From Methylococcales symbiont of Iophon sp. n. MRB-2018 (GTDB lineage Bacteria > Pseudomonadota > Gammaproteobacteria > Methylococcales > Methylomonadaceae), in contig QPIL01000115.1 of NCBI GenBank assembly GCA_003666325.1, positions 1 to 64,000 on the forward strand: DNA of 64,000 bases, in the 5' to 3' direction. The notes beneath the pieces are model-generated. The model worked only from the letters and a program-made list of their open reading frames with translations, ran no database searches and was not told the DNA's origin. Made by a program: the position numbers and the translations under genes. Each line of letters begins with the position of its first letter. Positions within the stretch are counted from its first letter, which is position 1. This document shows, in pieces, positions 23,770 to 35,504 of this stretch.

Positions 23770-24483
23770 TTACTCATTAATTACTTTAAATTTTATTTCA
23801 TTCAACATCTGAGTTTTTTCATCTACCACCCTGACCATCCATGCCCCAGCTACTGTAGAATGTATAACTTTACTGGTTGCAATTCTCCATCTATTGCCAA
23901 GTATTTTAAATTTCTTTGCATAAATGGGTTTGTTTTTCCAAAACCACTGATGAAAAACAATCTGTCCCTTCATATTCACTAATTCAGTAAAATAAAACAC
24001 AACGGTTGCTTTACTTTTATTAACAGTAACAAATGAGCCAATATTATCAATAGGCTCTTTATTACGCATACCTCTTGTCAATAAAGCCCTTGCTACTCTT
24101 GGGTCGTTCAATACTTTAGGAGATTGTTTTATTACCTCGATCACTTTATCCTGAACATTAATATCTGTTTTAATAGCCATACTTTTTACTTCAGGCATAT
24201 TTTTATCAATATATTCAGCACTGTTAATGCCCACCTTAGCGGGTAAATTTATCGTTGCTGCCACTAAATTGTTCGGCTGATCAAACGGTAACTTTTGCAC
24301 TTCAGAATTTTCTGCCGCACCTTCAAAAAAATAAATGAAAAATACAGTAAAACCCATGAGTAATAATATTAAAGCAGTCCATAGCCGTTTCGTATTCCAT
24401 TCTTGAATCATTTTCGGTTCAGACTTTTCTCTCCTCGCACCTTGATAATTTATTTTAAGGACAACCTTATTGTCTTCATTCAT
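23770..24483 (-). CDS. DUF2914-domain membrane-anchored protein
   Basis: Single N-terminal TM, C-terminal VVFYFTELVNMKGQIVFHQWFWKNKPIYAKKFKILGNRWRIATSKVI. Confidence 0.75.
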   Translation of the reverse strand: MNEDNKVVLKINYQGARREKSEPKMIQEWNTKRLWTALILLLMGFTVFFIYFFEGAAENSEVQKLPFDQPNNLVAATINLPAKVGINSAEYIDKNMPEVKSMAIKTDINVQDKVIEVIKQSPKVLNDPRVARALLTRGMRNKEPIDNIGSFVTVNKSKATVVFYFTELVNMKGQIVFHQWFWKNKPIYAKKFKILGNRWRIATSKVIHSTVAGAWMVRVVDEKTQMLNEIKFKVINE

Positions 24484-24498
24484 AAACCCACCTTATCT

Positions 24499-24817
24499 AG
24501 CCAACCCTTAAAAACACAACAACCATCTGATTTATAACAATAAATTAAACAAAAACTATAGAAAAAAACAAGCAGTATTTGGTAAAATAACGGCTATTTC
24601 TTGGTCGTTTTGCTGATAAAACATACTAACAAAACCAACCCCAAACACAGTGCAACTAAACCTCTTTCATTCAGAGTTATTTGTTGAACATGGCATAAGA
24701 TCCACTCCGCTCCCTCCGTCATTCCTGCATGTTCTAAGCAGAAATCCAGGTGTTTAAAACCAGATTCCCGATAACAGACTTCGGGAATAACGTGTGGTAA
24801 CACAGGTTCCAGTTACT
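24499..24817 (+). repeat. Dispersed element A (copy 2)
   Basis: acccttaaaaacacaacaaccatctgatttataac...cgggaataacgtgtggtaacacaggttccagttac. Confidence 0.95.
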
Positions 24818-24876
24818 TTAGCCCTTAGTTCTTAGTTCTTAGTTCTTAGTTCTGAGTTCTGAGTCCTTCGTCTTTT
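24818..24876 (+). repeat. Heptanucleotide tandem array (CTTAGTT / CTGAGTT / CTTCGTC), about 8 units
   Basis: Direct reading; ends CCTTCGTCTTTTTTAA exactly as in the array at 1-141. Confidence 0.95.
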
Positions 24877-25201
24877 TTAAGTGTTGACTAGACTTTTATT
24901 TTTAACTTACCACAGTTTGTTTCCATTTTACTGCACAAGACACGGCGCAAATATATCCATCTAGCCTTGGTGACAGCATTTCTGCTGGCAACAGTCTTGA
25001 AAAACAAGGTGGAAATAATTTATACATTGTGATTTGTTAATAGCCATAAAACTTAATTATGCTTACAATTAATGAATTTTACTCTACCATTTACTTTGTA
25101 TTTGCTAATGTACCATTTTTTATCTAGTCTTTAACTTGATTCAGCTAATCCATTTGCAAAAAAACGTGACCCACACCCACTATTAAAAGCTAGGAAATAA
25201 A

Positions 25202-28030
25202 ATGAGCAACCTGCTAAAACAGTTTCAAGAATCATCAGCATTTTATGGCGGCAATGCCACTTTCATTGAGGGTTTATATGAGCAGTTTCTTGATGACCCT
25301 GATGCCGTATCAGAAAGCTGGCGAGAAAAATTCATTTCTCTTGGTAATGGAACAAGCCATGAAATCGCACACAGCCCGATAGTTGATCGCTTTGAAAAAT
25401 TAGCAAAAAGCACGCAAGGAAGATTAGCAAAAACACAAGGCTTTACTGAAGAAAGTGTTAAAAAGCAATCCGCTGTCGCCAGACTGATAAATCACTATAG
25501 AATGCGTGGACACCAAATAGCAACAAACAATCCTTTAGGAAACGCAATAAAAACGCGACCTGACCTTGAGTTCTCATATTATGGTTTAGCCGAACCAGAC
25601 ATGGACACTTACTTTGATACTGATTCACTTTATGGTGTTGACAAGCTGCCTTTAAGAAAAATCATTTCCACCTTAAAAGAAATCTATTGCGGTAGCATCG
25701 GCAGTGAATATATGCATATTCCAGATGCTGATACAACGCGCTGGATAAAAAACAAATTAGAAGGGAAAAAATTAGACGCTACAACGCATTGTAAAGAAAA
25801 GAAAACATACTTATTAAAAACTTTAACTGCAGCAGAAGGCATTGAAAAACATTTACATCGTAAATATGTTGGACAAAAACGTTTTTCTTTGGAGGGTAGT
25901 GAATGCCTAATCCCTGTTCTGGATGAATTAATTCAAACTGCTGGTGACAAACATGTCAAAGAAATTGTTATCGGCATGGCACACCGTGGACGCTTAAATG
26001 TATTAATCAATATATTAGGTAAAAGTCCTGCTCAATTATTTGGGGAGTTTGAAGGTACTCATACCTCATCACCTAGTGCATTAACCGGTGATGTCAAATA
26101 TCACATGGGTTTTTCCTCAAATATAGCCACCCTAGAAGGCTCAGTACACTTAACATTAGGTTTCAATCCCTCTCATCTTGAAATTATCAATCCTGTGATT
26201 GAAGGCTCTGTGAAAGCCAGACAAGATAGAAGGGGCAAGGGCAGTGTGAATGCTATTATCCCCATTTTAATTCATGGTGATGCTGCTTTTGCTGGACAAG
26301 GCATTGTGATGGAAACTTTAAATATGTCAGAAACACATGCGTTTTCTACCGGTGGAACCATTCATATTGTCATTAACAATCAAATTGGTTTTACCACTAG
26401 CAATCCATTTGATGCCAGATCCACACTTTATTGCACAGATGTTGCTACCATGATTCATGCACCTGTTTTTCATGTGAATGGTGACGATCCTGAGGCAGTT
26501 ATATTCGTTACCCAATTGGCACTTGAATATCGAATGAAATTTAACAAGGATGTGGTGATTGATCTGATCTGTTATCGCCGACTGGGACATAACGAAGCGG
26601 ATGAGCCTGCCACTACCCAACCAATGATGTACAAAACCATCCGCAAATTGCCTTCTGTTCGTGAAATATATGCGAAACAATTAATAGATGAAAAAATATT
26701 GACAGAACAAACCGCTCAACAAATGGTTGCAGATTACCAGCAATTATTAGATGAGGGGAAACCCGTATCCCGTCCCGCTTTAGATGACTCCGCCTATCAC
26801 TACTCTGGACAATGGCAACGATATGAAGGTCAGGATTGGACAGTGCCTTGCAACACTCAAGTCTCACTTGATGAAATTCGTTTGTGTAGTGACAAAATAC
26901 ACCAATTACCAGCAGAGTTTGAATTACACCCTCGGGTTGCAAAAGTGATGGAAAACAGATTAAAAATGTCAGCGGGGGCATTACCTATAGACTGGGGTTT
27001 TGCAGAAAACTTGGCTTATGCCACGCTCATCACTCAATGCAAAGGCATCCGTTTAATAGGTCAGGACGTAGGACGTGGTACATTTTCCCATCGCCACATT
27101 GCTTTGCATAATCAACTCAATGGCGAGACTTATTTTCCCATCCAACACATTGCTAAAAACCAAGGTCGCGCACAAATTTTTGACTCTTTATTATCAGAAG
27201 CGGGTGTACTTGGCTTTGAATTTGGCTACAGTTCAACAGAACCAGAAAAACTGGTCATTTGGGAAGCTCAATTTGGTGATTTTGCCAATGGCGCACAAGT
27301 TGTGATCGACCAATTTATTAGTTCTGCTGAAACCAAATGGGGGCGTTTATGCGGTCTGGTTATGTTATTACCTCACGGTTTTGAAGGTCAAGGTCCTGAA
27401 CACTCCTCAGCCAGACTTGAACGCTATCTACAGTTGTGTGCAGACCATAATATTCAAGTCTGTTGCCCCACAACACCTGCACAAATATTTCATCTTTTAA
27501 GACGCCAACAACTACGCCCTTATCGTAAGCCGCTTATTGTCATGAGTCCGAAAAGTTTACTCAGACACAAACAAGCTGTGTCAACGCTGGAAGATTTGAC
27601 AGACGGTGAATTTCAATGTGTCATTCCTGAGCAAAGCGAAATAGATCCTCAACAAGTAACCCGTATTGTCATGTGTTCTGGTAAAGTCTACTATGATCTA
27701 ATAGAAACTCGTAACAATGATAATCTCAAACATATTGCTATTATTCGTATTGAACAACTATATCCGTTCCCTAATGATTTATTTACCGCTGAAATTGACA
27801 AATACCCTCATATAAATCAACTGATCTGGTGCCAAGAAGAGCCAAAAAACCAAGGTGCATGGTATCAGTCAAAACATCATTTCTACGGCAATATAAATAA
27901 AAACATCACTATCTATTACGCAGGAAGAGCAGCTTCAGCAGCACCTGCTGTAGGTAGTCTTAGTGCCCATATTAAACAACAAAGAGCCGTCATTCAGGCA
28001 GCACTTTATGATACCAACGAAGGAAGTTAA
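25202..28030 (+). CDS. sucA: 2-oxoglutarate dehydrogenase E1
   Basis: [61 protein letters not shown]. Confidence 0.97.
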   Translation: MSNLLKQFQESSAFYGGNATFIEGLYEQFLDDPDAVSESWREKFISLGNGTSHEIAHSPIVDRFEKLAKSTQGRLAKTQGFTEESVKKQSAVARLINHYRMRGHQIATNNPLGNAIKTRPDLEFSYYGLAEPDMDTYFDTDSLYGVDKLPLRKIISTLKEIYCGSIGSEYMHIPDADTTRWIKNKLEGKKLDATTHCKEKKTYLLKTLTAAEGIEKHLHRKYVGQKRFSLEGSECLIPVLDELIQTAGDKHVKEIVIGMAHRGRLNVLINILGKSPAQLFGEFEGTHTSSPSALTGDVKYHMGFSSNIATLEGSVHLTLGFNPSHLEIINPVIEGSVKARQDRRGKGSVNAIIPILIHGDAAFAGQGIVMETLNMSETHAFSTGGTIHIVINNQIGFTTSNPFDARSTLYCTDVATMIHAPVFHVNGDDPEAVIFVTQLALEYRMKFNKDVVIDLICYRRLGHNEADEPATTQPMMYKTIRKLPSVREIYAKQLIDEKILTEQTAQQMVADYQQLLDEGKPVSRPALDDSAYHYSGQWQRYEGQDWTVPCNTQVSLDEIRLCSDKIHQLPAEFELHPRVAKVMENRLKMSAGALPIDWGFAENLAYATLITQCKGIRLIGQDVGRGTFSHRHIALHNQLNGETYFPIQHIAKNQGRAQIFDSLLSEAGVLGFEFGYSSTEPEKLVIWEAQFGDFANGAQVVIDQFISSAETKWGRLCGLVMLLPHGFEGQGPEHSSARLERYLQLCADHNIQVCCPTTPAQIFHLLRRQQLRPYRKPLIVMSPKSLLRHKQAVSTLEDLTDGEFQCVIPEQSEIDPQQVTRIVMCSGKVYYDLIETRNNDNLKHIAIIRIEQLYPFPNDLFTAEIDKYPHINQLIWCQEEPKNQGAWYQSKHHFYGNINKNITIYYAGRAASAAPAVGSLSAHIKQQRAVIQAALYDTNEGS

Positions 28031-28031
28031 G

Positions 28032-29252
28032 ATGAGTATTAAAATTCTGGTTCCCAACCTCCCTGAATCCGTTGTTGATGCGATGCTTTCTACCTGGCAT
28101 AAACAGACAGGAGACTTTGTTAATAAAGGTGAAAATCTGATTGATCTTGAGACCGATAAAATTGTATTAGAAGTGCCTGCTCCAGAATCTGGCATACTTA
28201 GTAAAATACTACAGAAAGAAGGCGCTACCGTAGTAGGAGGTGATGTCTTAGCCATTATTGAGATTAAAGACTCAGCCGAATCTATAAATCCTAAAACAAT
28301 AGAAAAAGCAACTGAAGATATTCCTCTTAGCCCTGCGGTCAGGCGTTTAATCCAAGAAAAAAATATTGACCCCCAAGCCATTCTCGGCTCAGGAAAAAAA
28401 AGACGCTTAACCAAGGCTGATGTTTTAGCATATATTGAAAAAAATTCAGCACAAGTAACGTCTGCCTCAACCCAGACAACCCAGACAAAACCCGTTACCA
28501 CTAAAACGCTAACAAACACATCGAATACAAGCGCAAAGGTAAGCACCAACTTTCGTCCAGAACAACGTGTACCAATGACACGTCTGCGCGCCAAAGTGGC
28601 AGAACGTCTGCTACAAGCTCAACGAAATGCCGCGATGTTGACCACTTTCAATGAAGTTAACATGCAAAGCGTTATAGACCTAAGAAACCAATACAAAGAT
28701 CGTTTCTTAAAAAAGCATGAGATTAAATTAGGTTTCATGTCTTTTTTTATTAAAGCATCAATTGAAGCACTAAAAAAACACCCCGCTATCAATGCTTCAA
28801 TTGACGAAAACGACATTATTTACCACGGGTATTATGATATGGGCATTGCCGTATCAACCCCTAGGGGTCTAGTAGTCCCGGTAATAAGAGATGCTGATCA
28901 ACTCGACTTTGCTGGCATTGAAAAAAGCATTTTTGACTATGGTAGCAAAGCAAGAGATGGTGCCTTGAGTTATGAAGATTTAACAGGAGGAACATTTACC
29001 ATTACCAACGGTGGTATTTTTGGCTCAATGCTATCAACACCTATTCTTAACCCCCCGCAATGTGCCATTCTAGGCATGCATACTATTAAAGAACGTCCTG
29101 TGGTAGAAGGCGGTGAAATTGTTATCCGCCCCATTATGTATCTTGCTCTCTCTTATGATCATCGTTTAGTTGATGGAAAAGACGCCGTTCAGTTTTTAAT
29201 TACTATCAAAGAGTGTCTTGAATCACCTGCTCATTTACTACTAAACATATAA
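28032..29252 (+). CDS. sucB: Dihydrolipoamide succinyltransferase E2
   Basis: Lipoyl [31 protein letters not shown]; catalytic [16 protein letters not shown]; start at 28032, not 27963. Confidence 0.95.
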   Translation: MSIKILVPNLPESVVDAMLSTWHKQTGDFVNKGENLIDLETDKIVLEVPAPESGILSKILQKEGATVVGGDVLAIIEIKDSAESINPKTIEKATEDIPLSPAVRRLIQEKNIDPQAILGSGKKRRLTKADVLAYIEKNSAQVTSASTQTTQTKPVTTKTLTNTSNTSAKVSTNFRPEQRVPMTRLRAKVAERLLQAQRNAAMLTTFNEVNMQSVIDLRNQYKDRFLKKHEIKLGFMSFFIKASIEALKKHPAINASIDENDIIYHGYYDMGIAVSTPRGLVVPVIRDADQLDFAGIEKSIFDYGSKARDGALSYEDLTGGTFTITNGGIFGSMLSTPILNPPQCAILGMHTIKERPVVEGGEIVIRPIMYLALSYDHRLVDGKDAVQFLITIKECLESPAHLLLNI

Positions 29253-29260
29253 CTGAGAGT

Positions 29261-30706
29261 ATGACTAAGCCACAACAAAAATATGATGTTATTATCATCG
29301 GTGCAGGACCTGCCGGCTATGTTGCTGCCATTCGTTGCGCCCAACTAGGGTTAAAAACAGCCTGTATTGATAACTGGAGTAATAAAAAAGAACAGTCCAG
29401 TTTAGGTGGCACATTTGTTAATGCTGGCTGCATTTCTTCAATGGCGTTACTAGAATCATCAAAAATCTACAACTTACTAAATCATGACATAGCATTACAT
29501 GGGATTTCCCTTGAGAATTTGCATATTGATCTTAAACAAATGATCAGACGCAAAGATTCAATTATCAACTCACTAAGCGAGCACATTGCCATGCTTTTTG
29601 CTCGTAATAATATTGACTGTATTCATGCACAAGGGAAATTAATCGCACCAGGTCAAGTAGAAATCATAGAAATCAATAGTCAGAAACAATCTATATTGGT
29701 TGCAGATCATGTTGTCTTAGCCACGGGTTCCCGTCCGATCGAACTACCTTGTGCAAGCATTGATAATAAATTTATTATTGACTCAACTCAGGCATTAAAT
29801 TTAAAAAAGACAGCTAAAAAACTGGGTATTATCGGTGCGGGCATTATTGGTCTTGAATTAGCAGGGATATGGAACTGCTTAGGCTCTGAAGTTATTTTAC
29901 TGGAAGCACAAGAATTATTTTTAACTGCCACAGATGAACAAATTGCTGAACAGGCTTATCAGGTTTTTAGCCAACAAGGGCTTGATATCAGATTAGGTTC
30001 GCGTGTTATCTCTACTAAAGTTGTTAACAAAAAGGTCATTGTTGAATATCAGGATAGTGAAGGCACCCACTCCATCAAACTTGATCAATTGATAGTCGCT
30101 TCTGGTCGACAAGCTAATACAGCTAAGTTAGCTACAGAAGAAGTAGAGCTGTTACTTGATGAAAGTGGTTTTGTCCACGTTGATGAAAACTGCTGCACTA
30201 CTATTCCTGGCGTATACGCTATAGGAGACTTAACAACATTAGGCCCTATGCTGGCACACAAAGGACTGGAAGAAGGTATATTTGTCGCAGAAAAAATCGC
30301 CGGACAGAATAATCCAATTAATTATGACATTATTCCCAGCGTTATTTATACCTCCCCTGAAATTGCCTGGGTAGGTCAATCAGAACAAGCTTTAAAAGCC
30401 GTAGGAGAGAATTATAAAGTAGGTATTTTTCCCTTTACAGCCTCTGCTCGCGCTCAAGTTGCAGGCAAGACAGAAGGGCTGGTTAAAATCATCACCCATG
30501 CAGAAAGTGATGTTATTTTAGGGGTACACATTCTTGGAGAACAAGCTTCAGAGCTTATTGCTGAAGCCGTATTAGCGATGGAATTTTCTGCCAGTGCAGA
30601 AGACCTAGCAAGAACCATCCATGCCCATCCATCCATATCAGAAGCGTTACATGAAGCCGCTCTTGCCTTAGATAGTAGAGCTTTGCATTTGCCTCCAGAA
30701 AATTAA
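29261..30706 (+). CDS. lpdA: Dihydrolipoamide dehydrogenase (E3) homologue with altered active site (FxxxxC)
   Basis: IIIGAGPAGYVAAIRCAQLG; LGGTFVNAGCISSMALL in place of GGTCLNVGCIPSKALL; LGIIGAGIIGLELA; AIGDLTTLGPMLAHKGLEEG; HAHPSISEALHEAAL. Confidence 0.88.
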   Translation: MTKPQQKYDVIIIGAGPAGYVAAIRCAQLGLKTACIDNWSNKKEQSSLGGTFVNAGCISSMALLESSKIYNLLNHDIALHGISLENLHIDLKQMIRRKDSIINSLSEHIAMLFARNNIDCIHAQGKLIAPGQVEIIEINSQKQSILVADHVVLATGSRPIELPCASIDNKFIIDSTQALNLKKTAKKLGIIGAGIIGLELAGIWNCLGSEVILLEAQELFLTATDEQIAEQAYQVFSQQGLDIRLGSRVISTKVVNKKVIVEYQDSEGTHSIKLDQLIVASGRQANTAKLATEEVELLLDESGFVHVDENCCTTIPGVYAIGDLTTLGPMLAHKGLEEGIFVAEKIAGQNNPINYDIIPSVIYTSPEIAWVGQSEQALKAVGENYKVGIFPFTASARAQVAGKTEGLVKIITHAESDVILGVHILGEQASELIAEAVLAMEFSASAEDLARTIHAHPSISEALHEAALALDSRALHLPPEN

Positions 30707-30716
30707 ATCTTGCCAA

Positions 30717-30876
30717 GAGACCTCAGCATAACTTTGGAACGGATAAAAAAGGCTAAAAGTTTTTCATCTTTCAGCCAAAATAACGCACAATAGCGCATTA
30801 TTACACTTGTATTTTGACTAAAACCTAAAAAACCCTATCACTTTTTTTATCTGACCCAAAGTTATACTGAGGTCTC
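30717..30876. mobile_element. MITE-like element, ~160 bp with ~34-bp imperfect terminal inverted repeats
   Basis: Left GAGACCTCAGCATAACTTTGGAACGGATAAAAAA; right end reverse complement GAGACCTCAGTATAACTTTGGGTCAGATAAAAAA (30 of 34 identical). Confidence 0.85.
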
Positions 30877-30927
30877 AAAAAGAAAAGCAAACGATAAGGG
30901 TTTAGTTTACATTAATGTAGTGGTTTT

Positions 30928-31224
30928 TTATCTTCTTGGCGCGGTGCTTTTTTCCTTTTTTTGTTCTGGTTTTTTGCGATAGATTACGATTATTTGACCA
31001 ATGGATTGAACCAGTTCAGCTTTTGATTCTGTAATGATTTGATCTCGTATCAGAACTCTTTTATCCCGCTCAGCGCGAATTTTTATTTTGATAAGTTGGT
31101 GAGTATCCAAAGTTATTTCAAGTTCTTGTAGTACAGATTTTGTAAGACCTGATTGCCCCACTATCAAGACAGGTTTTAATAAATGGGCTTGGGTCTTAAA
31201 TTGTTTTAACTGGGCAGGATTCAC
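30928..31224 (-). CDS. yhbY: YhbY-type CRM-domain RNA-binding protein
   Basis: HLLKPVLIVGQSGLTKSVLQELEITLDTHQLIKIKI. Confidence 0.92.
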   Translation of the reverse strand: MNPAQLKQFKTQAHLLKPVLIVGQSGLTKSVLQELEITLDTHQLIKIKIRAERDKRVLIRDQIITESKAELVQSIGQIIVIYRKKPEQKKEKSTAPRR

Positions 31225-31270
31225 TCTATTTCCTATTAACGAAAATAATTGATTTTACACTACAAACAGT

Positions 31271-31888
31271 ATGGCACGTAGCAAAAGCAGCAATCAATGG
31301 ATGCAAGAGCATTTTGATGATGAATATGTAAAAAAAGCCCAGGCTTTTGGTTATCGCTCTCGTTCCATTTTTAAATTGATGGAAATTCAAGAAAAGGATC
31401 AAATTATTAAACCAGGGATGAATGTAATTGACTTAGGTGCTGCACCTGGCGGCTGGTCGGAGTATGCGAGTAAAATTGTAGGCAAAAAAAATAAAGTGGT
31501 TGCTTTGGACTTATTACCAATAGATCCTATTCATGGCGTAGACTTTATACAAGGTGATTTTAGGGAAGAAGAGGTATTGCAGGCTTTATATAAGGTTATC
31601 AACGGTGTGCCAATTGACTTGCTTATGTCAGATATGGCACCTAATATGAGTGGAAATAAAGTGACGGATCAACCTCACTCGATTTATTTAGCTGAATTAG
31701 CGCTGTATACAGCACAAACGGTGCTTACTAAAGGAGGAACTTTTTTGATTAAAATGTTCCAAGGAGCTGGTTTTGATGAATATAAGAAACAAGTGGCATC
31801 TTCCTTTTCTAAGGTAATCATCAGAAAACCAAAATCATCCAGGGCAAGAAGTAACGAAGTATATATTTTAGCTAAAGGGTTTAAATAA
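31271..31888 (+). CDS. rlmE: 23S rRNA (uridine-2'-O-)-methyltransferase
   Basis: YRSRSIFKLMEI, VIDLGAAPGGWSEYA, LLMSDMAPNMSG. Confidence 0.96.
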   Translation: MARSKSSNQWMQEHFDDEYVKKAQAFGYRSRSIFKLMEIQEKDQIIKPGMNVIDLGAAPGGWSEYASKIVGKKNKVVALDLLPIDPIHGVDFIQGDFREEEVLQALYKVINGVPIDLLMSDMAPNMSGNKVTDQPHSIYLAELALYTAQTVLTKGGTFLIKMFQGAGFDEYKKQVASSFSKVIIRKPKSSRARSNEVYILAKGFK

Positions 31889-32038
31889 ATAAATTTAGCT
31901 ATATATTCATAGTAATAATTGTGTGTGATTATTGAAATGAAACCTATTTTATTGTGGCTAGCGTTACTTAAAATGTTTTTTTGATATGATTGCTTGGACT
32001 TTCAAACATGAGGGCCGTTCCGGTCAGGGGCGCGTAAC

Positions 32039-33976
32039 TTGAACGATATGTTTAAAAATGTAATTTTATGGGTTGTTATTGCCGTAGTTTTAATGTCGGT
32101 TTTTAATAACTTTGGAACTCGCTCAACACGTAGTGATAGTTCGATCTCTTATTCTCAATTTCTTGACTCAGTAAAAGCAGGTCAAGTCCAACAAGTTGTG
32201 ATTGACGAGCATTCTATTGTTGGGAAAATGCAGACGGGAGAGAAATTTAAAACCTATGCTCCTGATGATCTGCACTTAGTCGATGACTTATTGGCGAATG
32301 CTGTTGAAATCAAAGCTAAACCCCCTGAAGAACCATCAATGTTAATGACGCTTTTAGTATCATTTGGTCCCATTTTATTATTGATTGCTGTTTGGGTGTT
32401 TTTTATGCGCCAGATGCAAGGTGGTGGCGGCGGTCGAGGCGGCCCCATGGGTTTTGGTAAAAGTAAAGCTCGGATGCTGGATCAAGAGCAGAATAAAATA
32501 ACTTTTGCTGATGTTGCTGGTTGTGACGAAGCGAAGCAAGAAGTTGAGGAAATGGTTGATTTCCTTAAAGACCCTGGTAAATATCAAAAATTAGGGGGTA
32601 ATGTGCCTCGTGGTGCATTAATGGTTGGACCTCCCGGGACAGGTAAAACATTATTAGCCAGAGCTATTGCTGGTGAAGCCAAAGTACCTTTTTTTACTAT
32701 TTCTGGTTCAGATTTTGTTGAAATGTTTGTCGGTGTGGGTGCATCTCGCGTACGAGATATGTTTGAACAAGCCAAAAAACATGCGCCCTGTATTTTGTTT
32801 ATTGATGAGATTGATGCAGTAGGTCGTTCTCGTGGTGCAGGTTTAGGTGGTGGAAATGATGAAAGAGAACAAACATTAAACCAGCTTTTAGTTGAAATGG
32901 ATGGTTTTGAAGGTCATGAAGGTATTATTGTTATTGCTGCCACTAACCGTGCTGATGTTTTAGATAAAGCTTTATTACGTCCAGGTCGTTTTGATCGACA
33001 AGTTGAAGTGGGATTGCCTGATATCAAAGGTAGAGAGCAGATTCTTCAAGTACACATGAAGAAAGTTCCAGCAGATGAAGACGTTAAAGTTAAATATATT
33101 GCCCAAGGAACACCTGGTTTTTCAGGAGCAGATTTAGCTAATTTAATCAATGAAGCAGCTTTGTTTGCGGCACGTCAAAATAAACGATTAGTTGATATGA
33201 CTGATTTGGAAAAGGCAAAAGACAAGTTAATCATGGGTGTTGAACGTAAATCCATGGTCATGGATGAAAAAGAAAAAAAGATGACGGCTTATCATGAGGC
33301 GGGACATGCGATTGTTGGGAAAATTGTGCCAGAGCATGATCCTGTTTATAAAGTCAGCATCATGCCTAGAGGTCGTGCTTTAGGTGTGACCATGTTTTTA
33401 CCAGAAAAGGATCAATACAGTGCTAGTAAATGTAAACTAGACAGTATGATTTCCAGTTTATACGGAGGTCGTATTGCCGAAGAACAAATTTTTGGTTGGG
33501 AACAAGTCTCAACAGGTGCACAAAATGATATAGAACGTGCGACTGAATTAGCTAGAAATATGGTGACTAAATGGGGTTTGTCGCGTGTATTGGGCCCTTT
33601 GTCTTATGGTGAAGAAGATGGTGAAGTATTCTTAGGTCATTCTGTCACACAAAATAAATCTATTGCAGAAGGCACTGCCTGTACAATCAATGAAGAAGTC
33701 AGAAAAATCATTGACATGAATTATAAGCGGGCAGAGCAGATTCTTAGGGACAATAAAGATATTTTGCATACAATGGCTGAAGCTTTAATGAAGTATGAAA
33801 CCATTGATAAATATCAACTTGAAGATTTGTTGAACAGAAAACCTGTCAGAGAACCCAAAGGCTGGAATGATACACCACCCCCTTCAGATGGCGATGTTAA
33901 GGCTGATGGTAAAGATGAGAACAAAGACGCTAAAAGTGATGACGCATCTATAGATGGTGCGGCAGAGCATAATTAA
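32039..33976 (+). CDS. ftsH: ATP-dependent zinc metalloprotease FtsH
   Basis: [32 protein letters not shown] start. Confidence 0.97.
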   Translation: MNDMFKNVILWVVIAVVLMSVFNNFGTRSTRSDSSISYSQFLDSVKAGQVQQVVIDEHSIVGKMQTGEKFKTYAPDDLHLVDDLLANAVEIKAKPPEEPSMLMTLLVSFGPILLLIAVWVFFMRQMQGGGGGRGGPMGFGKSKARMLDQEQNKITFADVAGCDEAKQEVEEMVDFLKDPGKYQKLGGNVPRGALMVGPPGTGKTLLARAIAGEAKVPFFTISGSDFVEMFVGVGASRVRDMFEQAKKHAPCILFIDEIDAVGRSRGAGLGGGNDEREQTLNQLLVEMDGFEGHEGIIVIAATNRADVLDKALLRPGRFDRQVEVGLPDIKGREQILQVHMKKVPADEDVKVKYIAQGTPGFSGADLANLINEAALFAARQNKRLVDMTDLEKAKDKLIMGVERKSMVMDEKEKKMTAYHEAGHAIVGKIVPEHDPVYKVSIMPRGRALGVTMFLPEKDQYSASKCKLDSMISSLYGGRIAEEQIFGWEQVSTGAQNDIERATELARNMVTKWGLSRVLGPLSYGEEDGEVFLGHSVTQNKSIAEGTACTINEEVRKIIDMNYKRAEQILRDNKDILHTMAEALMKYETIDKYQLEDLLNRKPVREPKGWNDTPPPSDGDVKADGKDENKDAKSDDASIDGAAEHN

Positions 33977-34000
33977 TAAGTGATAGAACCAAAAAAGAGA

Positions 34001-34029
34001 GGAGAGGGTTAAAACCTCTCCTTTTTTTT
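34001..34029 (+). terminator. Rho-independent terminator after ftsH
   Basis: ggagagggttaaaacctctcctttttttt. Confidence 0.85.
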
Positions 34030-34063
34030 GTAAAGTAGAAAACCTGATAGCTGGAAATGTTCA

Positions 34064-35398
34064 ATGGAAAAAAAATATTTTGGTACCGATGGAATAAGAG
34101 GTAAAGTTGGTATAGCTCCAATCACTCCAGATTTTATGCTTAAACTGGGCTGGGCAACGGGTCGTATATTTGCAGAAGAAGGGCATGGTTTTGTATTAAT
34201 TGGTAAAGATACCCGAATCTCTGGCTATATGTTTGAGTCTGCACTTGAAGCAGGTTTGTCTGCGGCAGGTGTAGATACTCGGTTATTAGGGCCTATGCCA
34301 ACCCCTGGGATAGCTTATTTAACCCAGACATTAAGAGCAAAAGCTGGAATTGTTATTAGTGCTTCACATAATCCTTATTATGATAATGGCATCAAGTTTT
34401 TTTCGGCAAGTGGGCGTAAATTATCTAGTGCAATTGAACATAAAATTGAAAAATACATAGATTCTCCAATGACTACAGTAGACTCTTCTAAACTCGGTAA
34501 AGCCAAACATCAGGTGGATGCAGCCGGGCGTTATATAGAGTTTTGTAAATCAACAGTCGCTACAAACATAGATTTTAAAAGCCTTAGAATAGTCGTTGAT
34601 TGTGCACATGGAGCGACTTATCACATAGCACCGCATGTTTTTAGTGAAGTGGGTGCAGAGGTTGTAACAATAGGTGCTGAACCAAATGGCCTAAACATTA
34701 ACGAAGAATGTGGTGCGACTAAACCCGAATTATTGGCTGAGAAGGTTATTGAGTTCCGTGCTGATTTAGGCATCGCATTGGATGGTGATGGTGATCGATT
34801 GACAATGGTCGACCATAAAGGGGAAATTGTTGGCGGTGATGAATTACTTTATATTATTGCAAAATCAAAACAGCAAGCAGGGGAATTAAAAGGGCATGTT
34901 GTTGGTACCTTAATGTCAAACCTTGGAATGGAGCACGCCTTAAAAAAAATAGGTATTAAATTGCTCCGTTCTAATGTAGGTGATAGATATGTGATGGAAA
35001 TGCTACTCAATAATCAGGCAACTCTCGGTGGCGAGGGATCTGGTCATATTATATGTTTAGATAAGACCACAACGGGAGATGGCATAGTCGCAGCGCTACA
35101 GGTATTAGAAGAAATACAAAAAAGCGGAAAAAACTTACATGAATTGAAGTCAGATGTGGATAAATATCCACAGCTATTATTGAATGTTAGAATTAACAAA
35201 AAAGTTAATTTGGATAAAATTGAGAGTATTAATAAAGCCGTTGCCACTGTCGAAAAGCAGTTAGCAGATAAGGGCAGAGTATTACTTAGAGCGTCAGGTA
35301 CAGAGCCTTTGATTCGTGTGATGGTCGAAGGTGAAAATGAAGCAGATGTGGTTCAGTATGCTAATTTTCTTGTCGATGAAGTTAAGAAAGCGGTTTAA
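34064..35398 (+). CDS. glmM: Phosphoglucosamine mutase
   Basis: [32 protein letters not shown]. Confidence 0.97.
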   Translation: MEKKYFGTDGIRGKVGIAPITPDFMLKLGWATGRIFAEEGHGFVLIGKDTRISGYMFESALEAGLSAAGVDTRLLGPMPTPGIAYLTQTLRAKAGIVISASHNPYYDNGIKFFSASGRKLSSAIEHKIEKYIDSPMTTVDSSKLGKAKHQVDAAGRYIEFCKSTVATNIDFKSLRIVVDCAHGATYHIAPHVFSEVGAEVVTIGAEPNGLNINEECGATKPELLAEKVIEFRADLGIALDGDGDRLTMVDHKGEIVGGDELLYIIAKSKQQAGELKGHVVGTLMSNLGMEHALKKIGIKLLRSNVGDRYVMEMLLNNQATLGGEGSGHIICLDKTTTGDGIVAALQVLEEIQKSGKNLHELKSDVDKYPQLLLNVRINKKVNLDKIESINKAVATVEKQLADKGRVLLRASGTEPLIRVMVEGENEADVVQYANFLVDEVKKAV

Positions 35399-35504
35399 TT
35401 GTTTCATCTGAATCCACTTTAAAAGTAGATTTGGTTTCTTGTTATTTTAGGGTTATATATTGAATATGGTATTATTCCCCCCCTTTTTATGAGTCATATT
35501 AAAT

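Noticed and set aside
29411-29445. Sequencing error as the explanation for the missing E3 cysteine
   Set aside because: Not excluded, but three separate substitutions in the motif (C to F, P to S, K to M) in an otherwise intact ORF make a single base error unlikely; kept as a finding.
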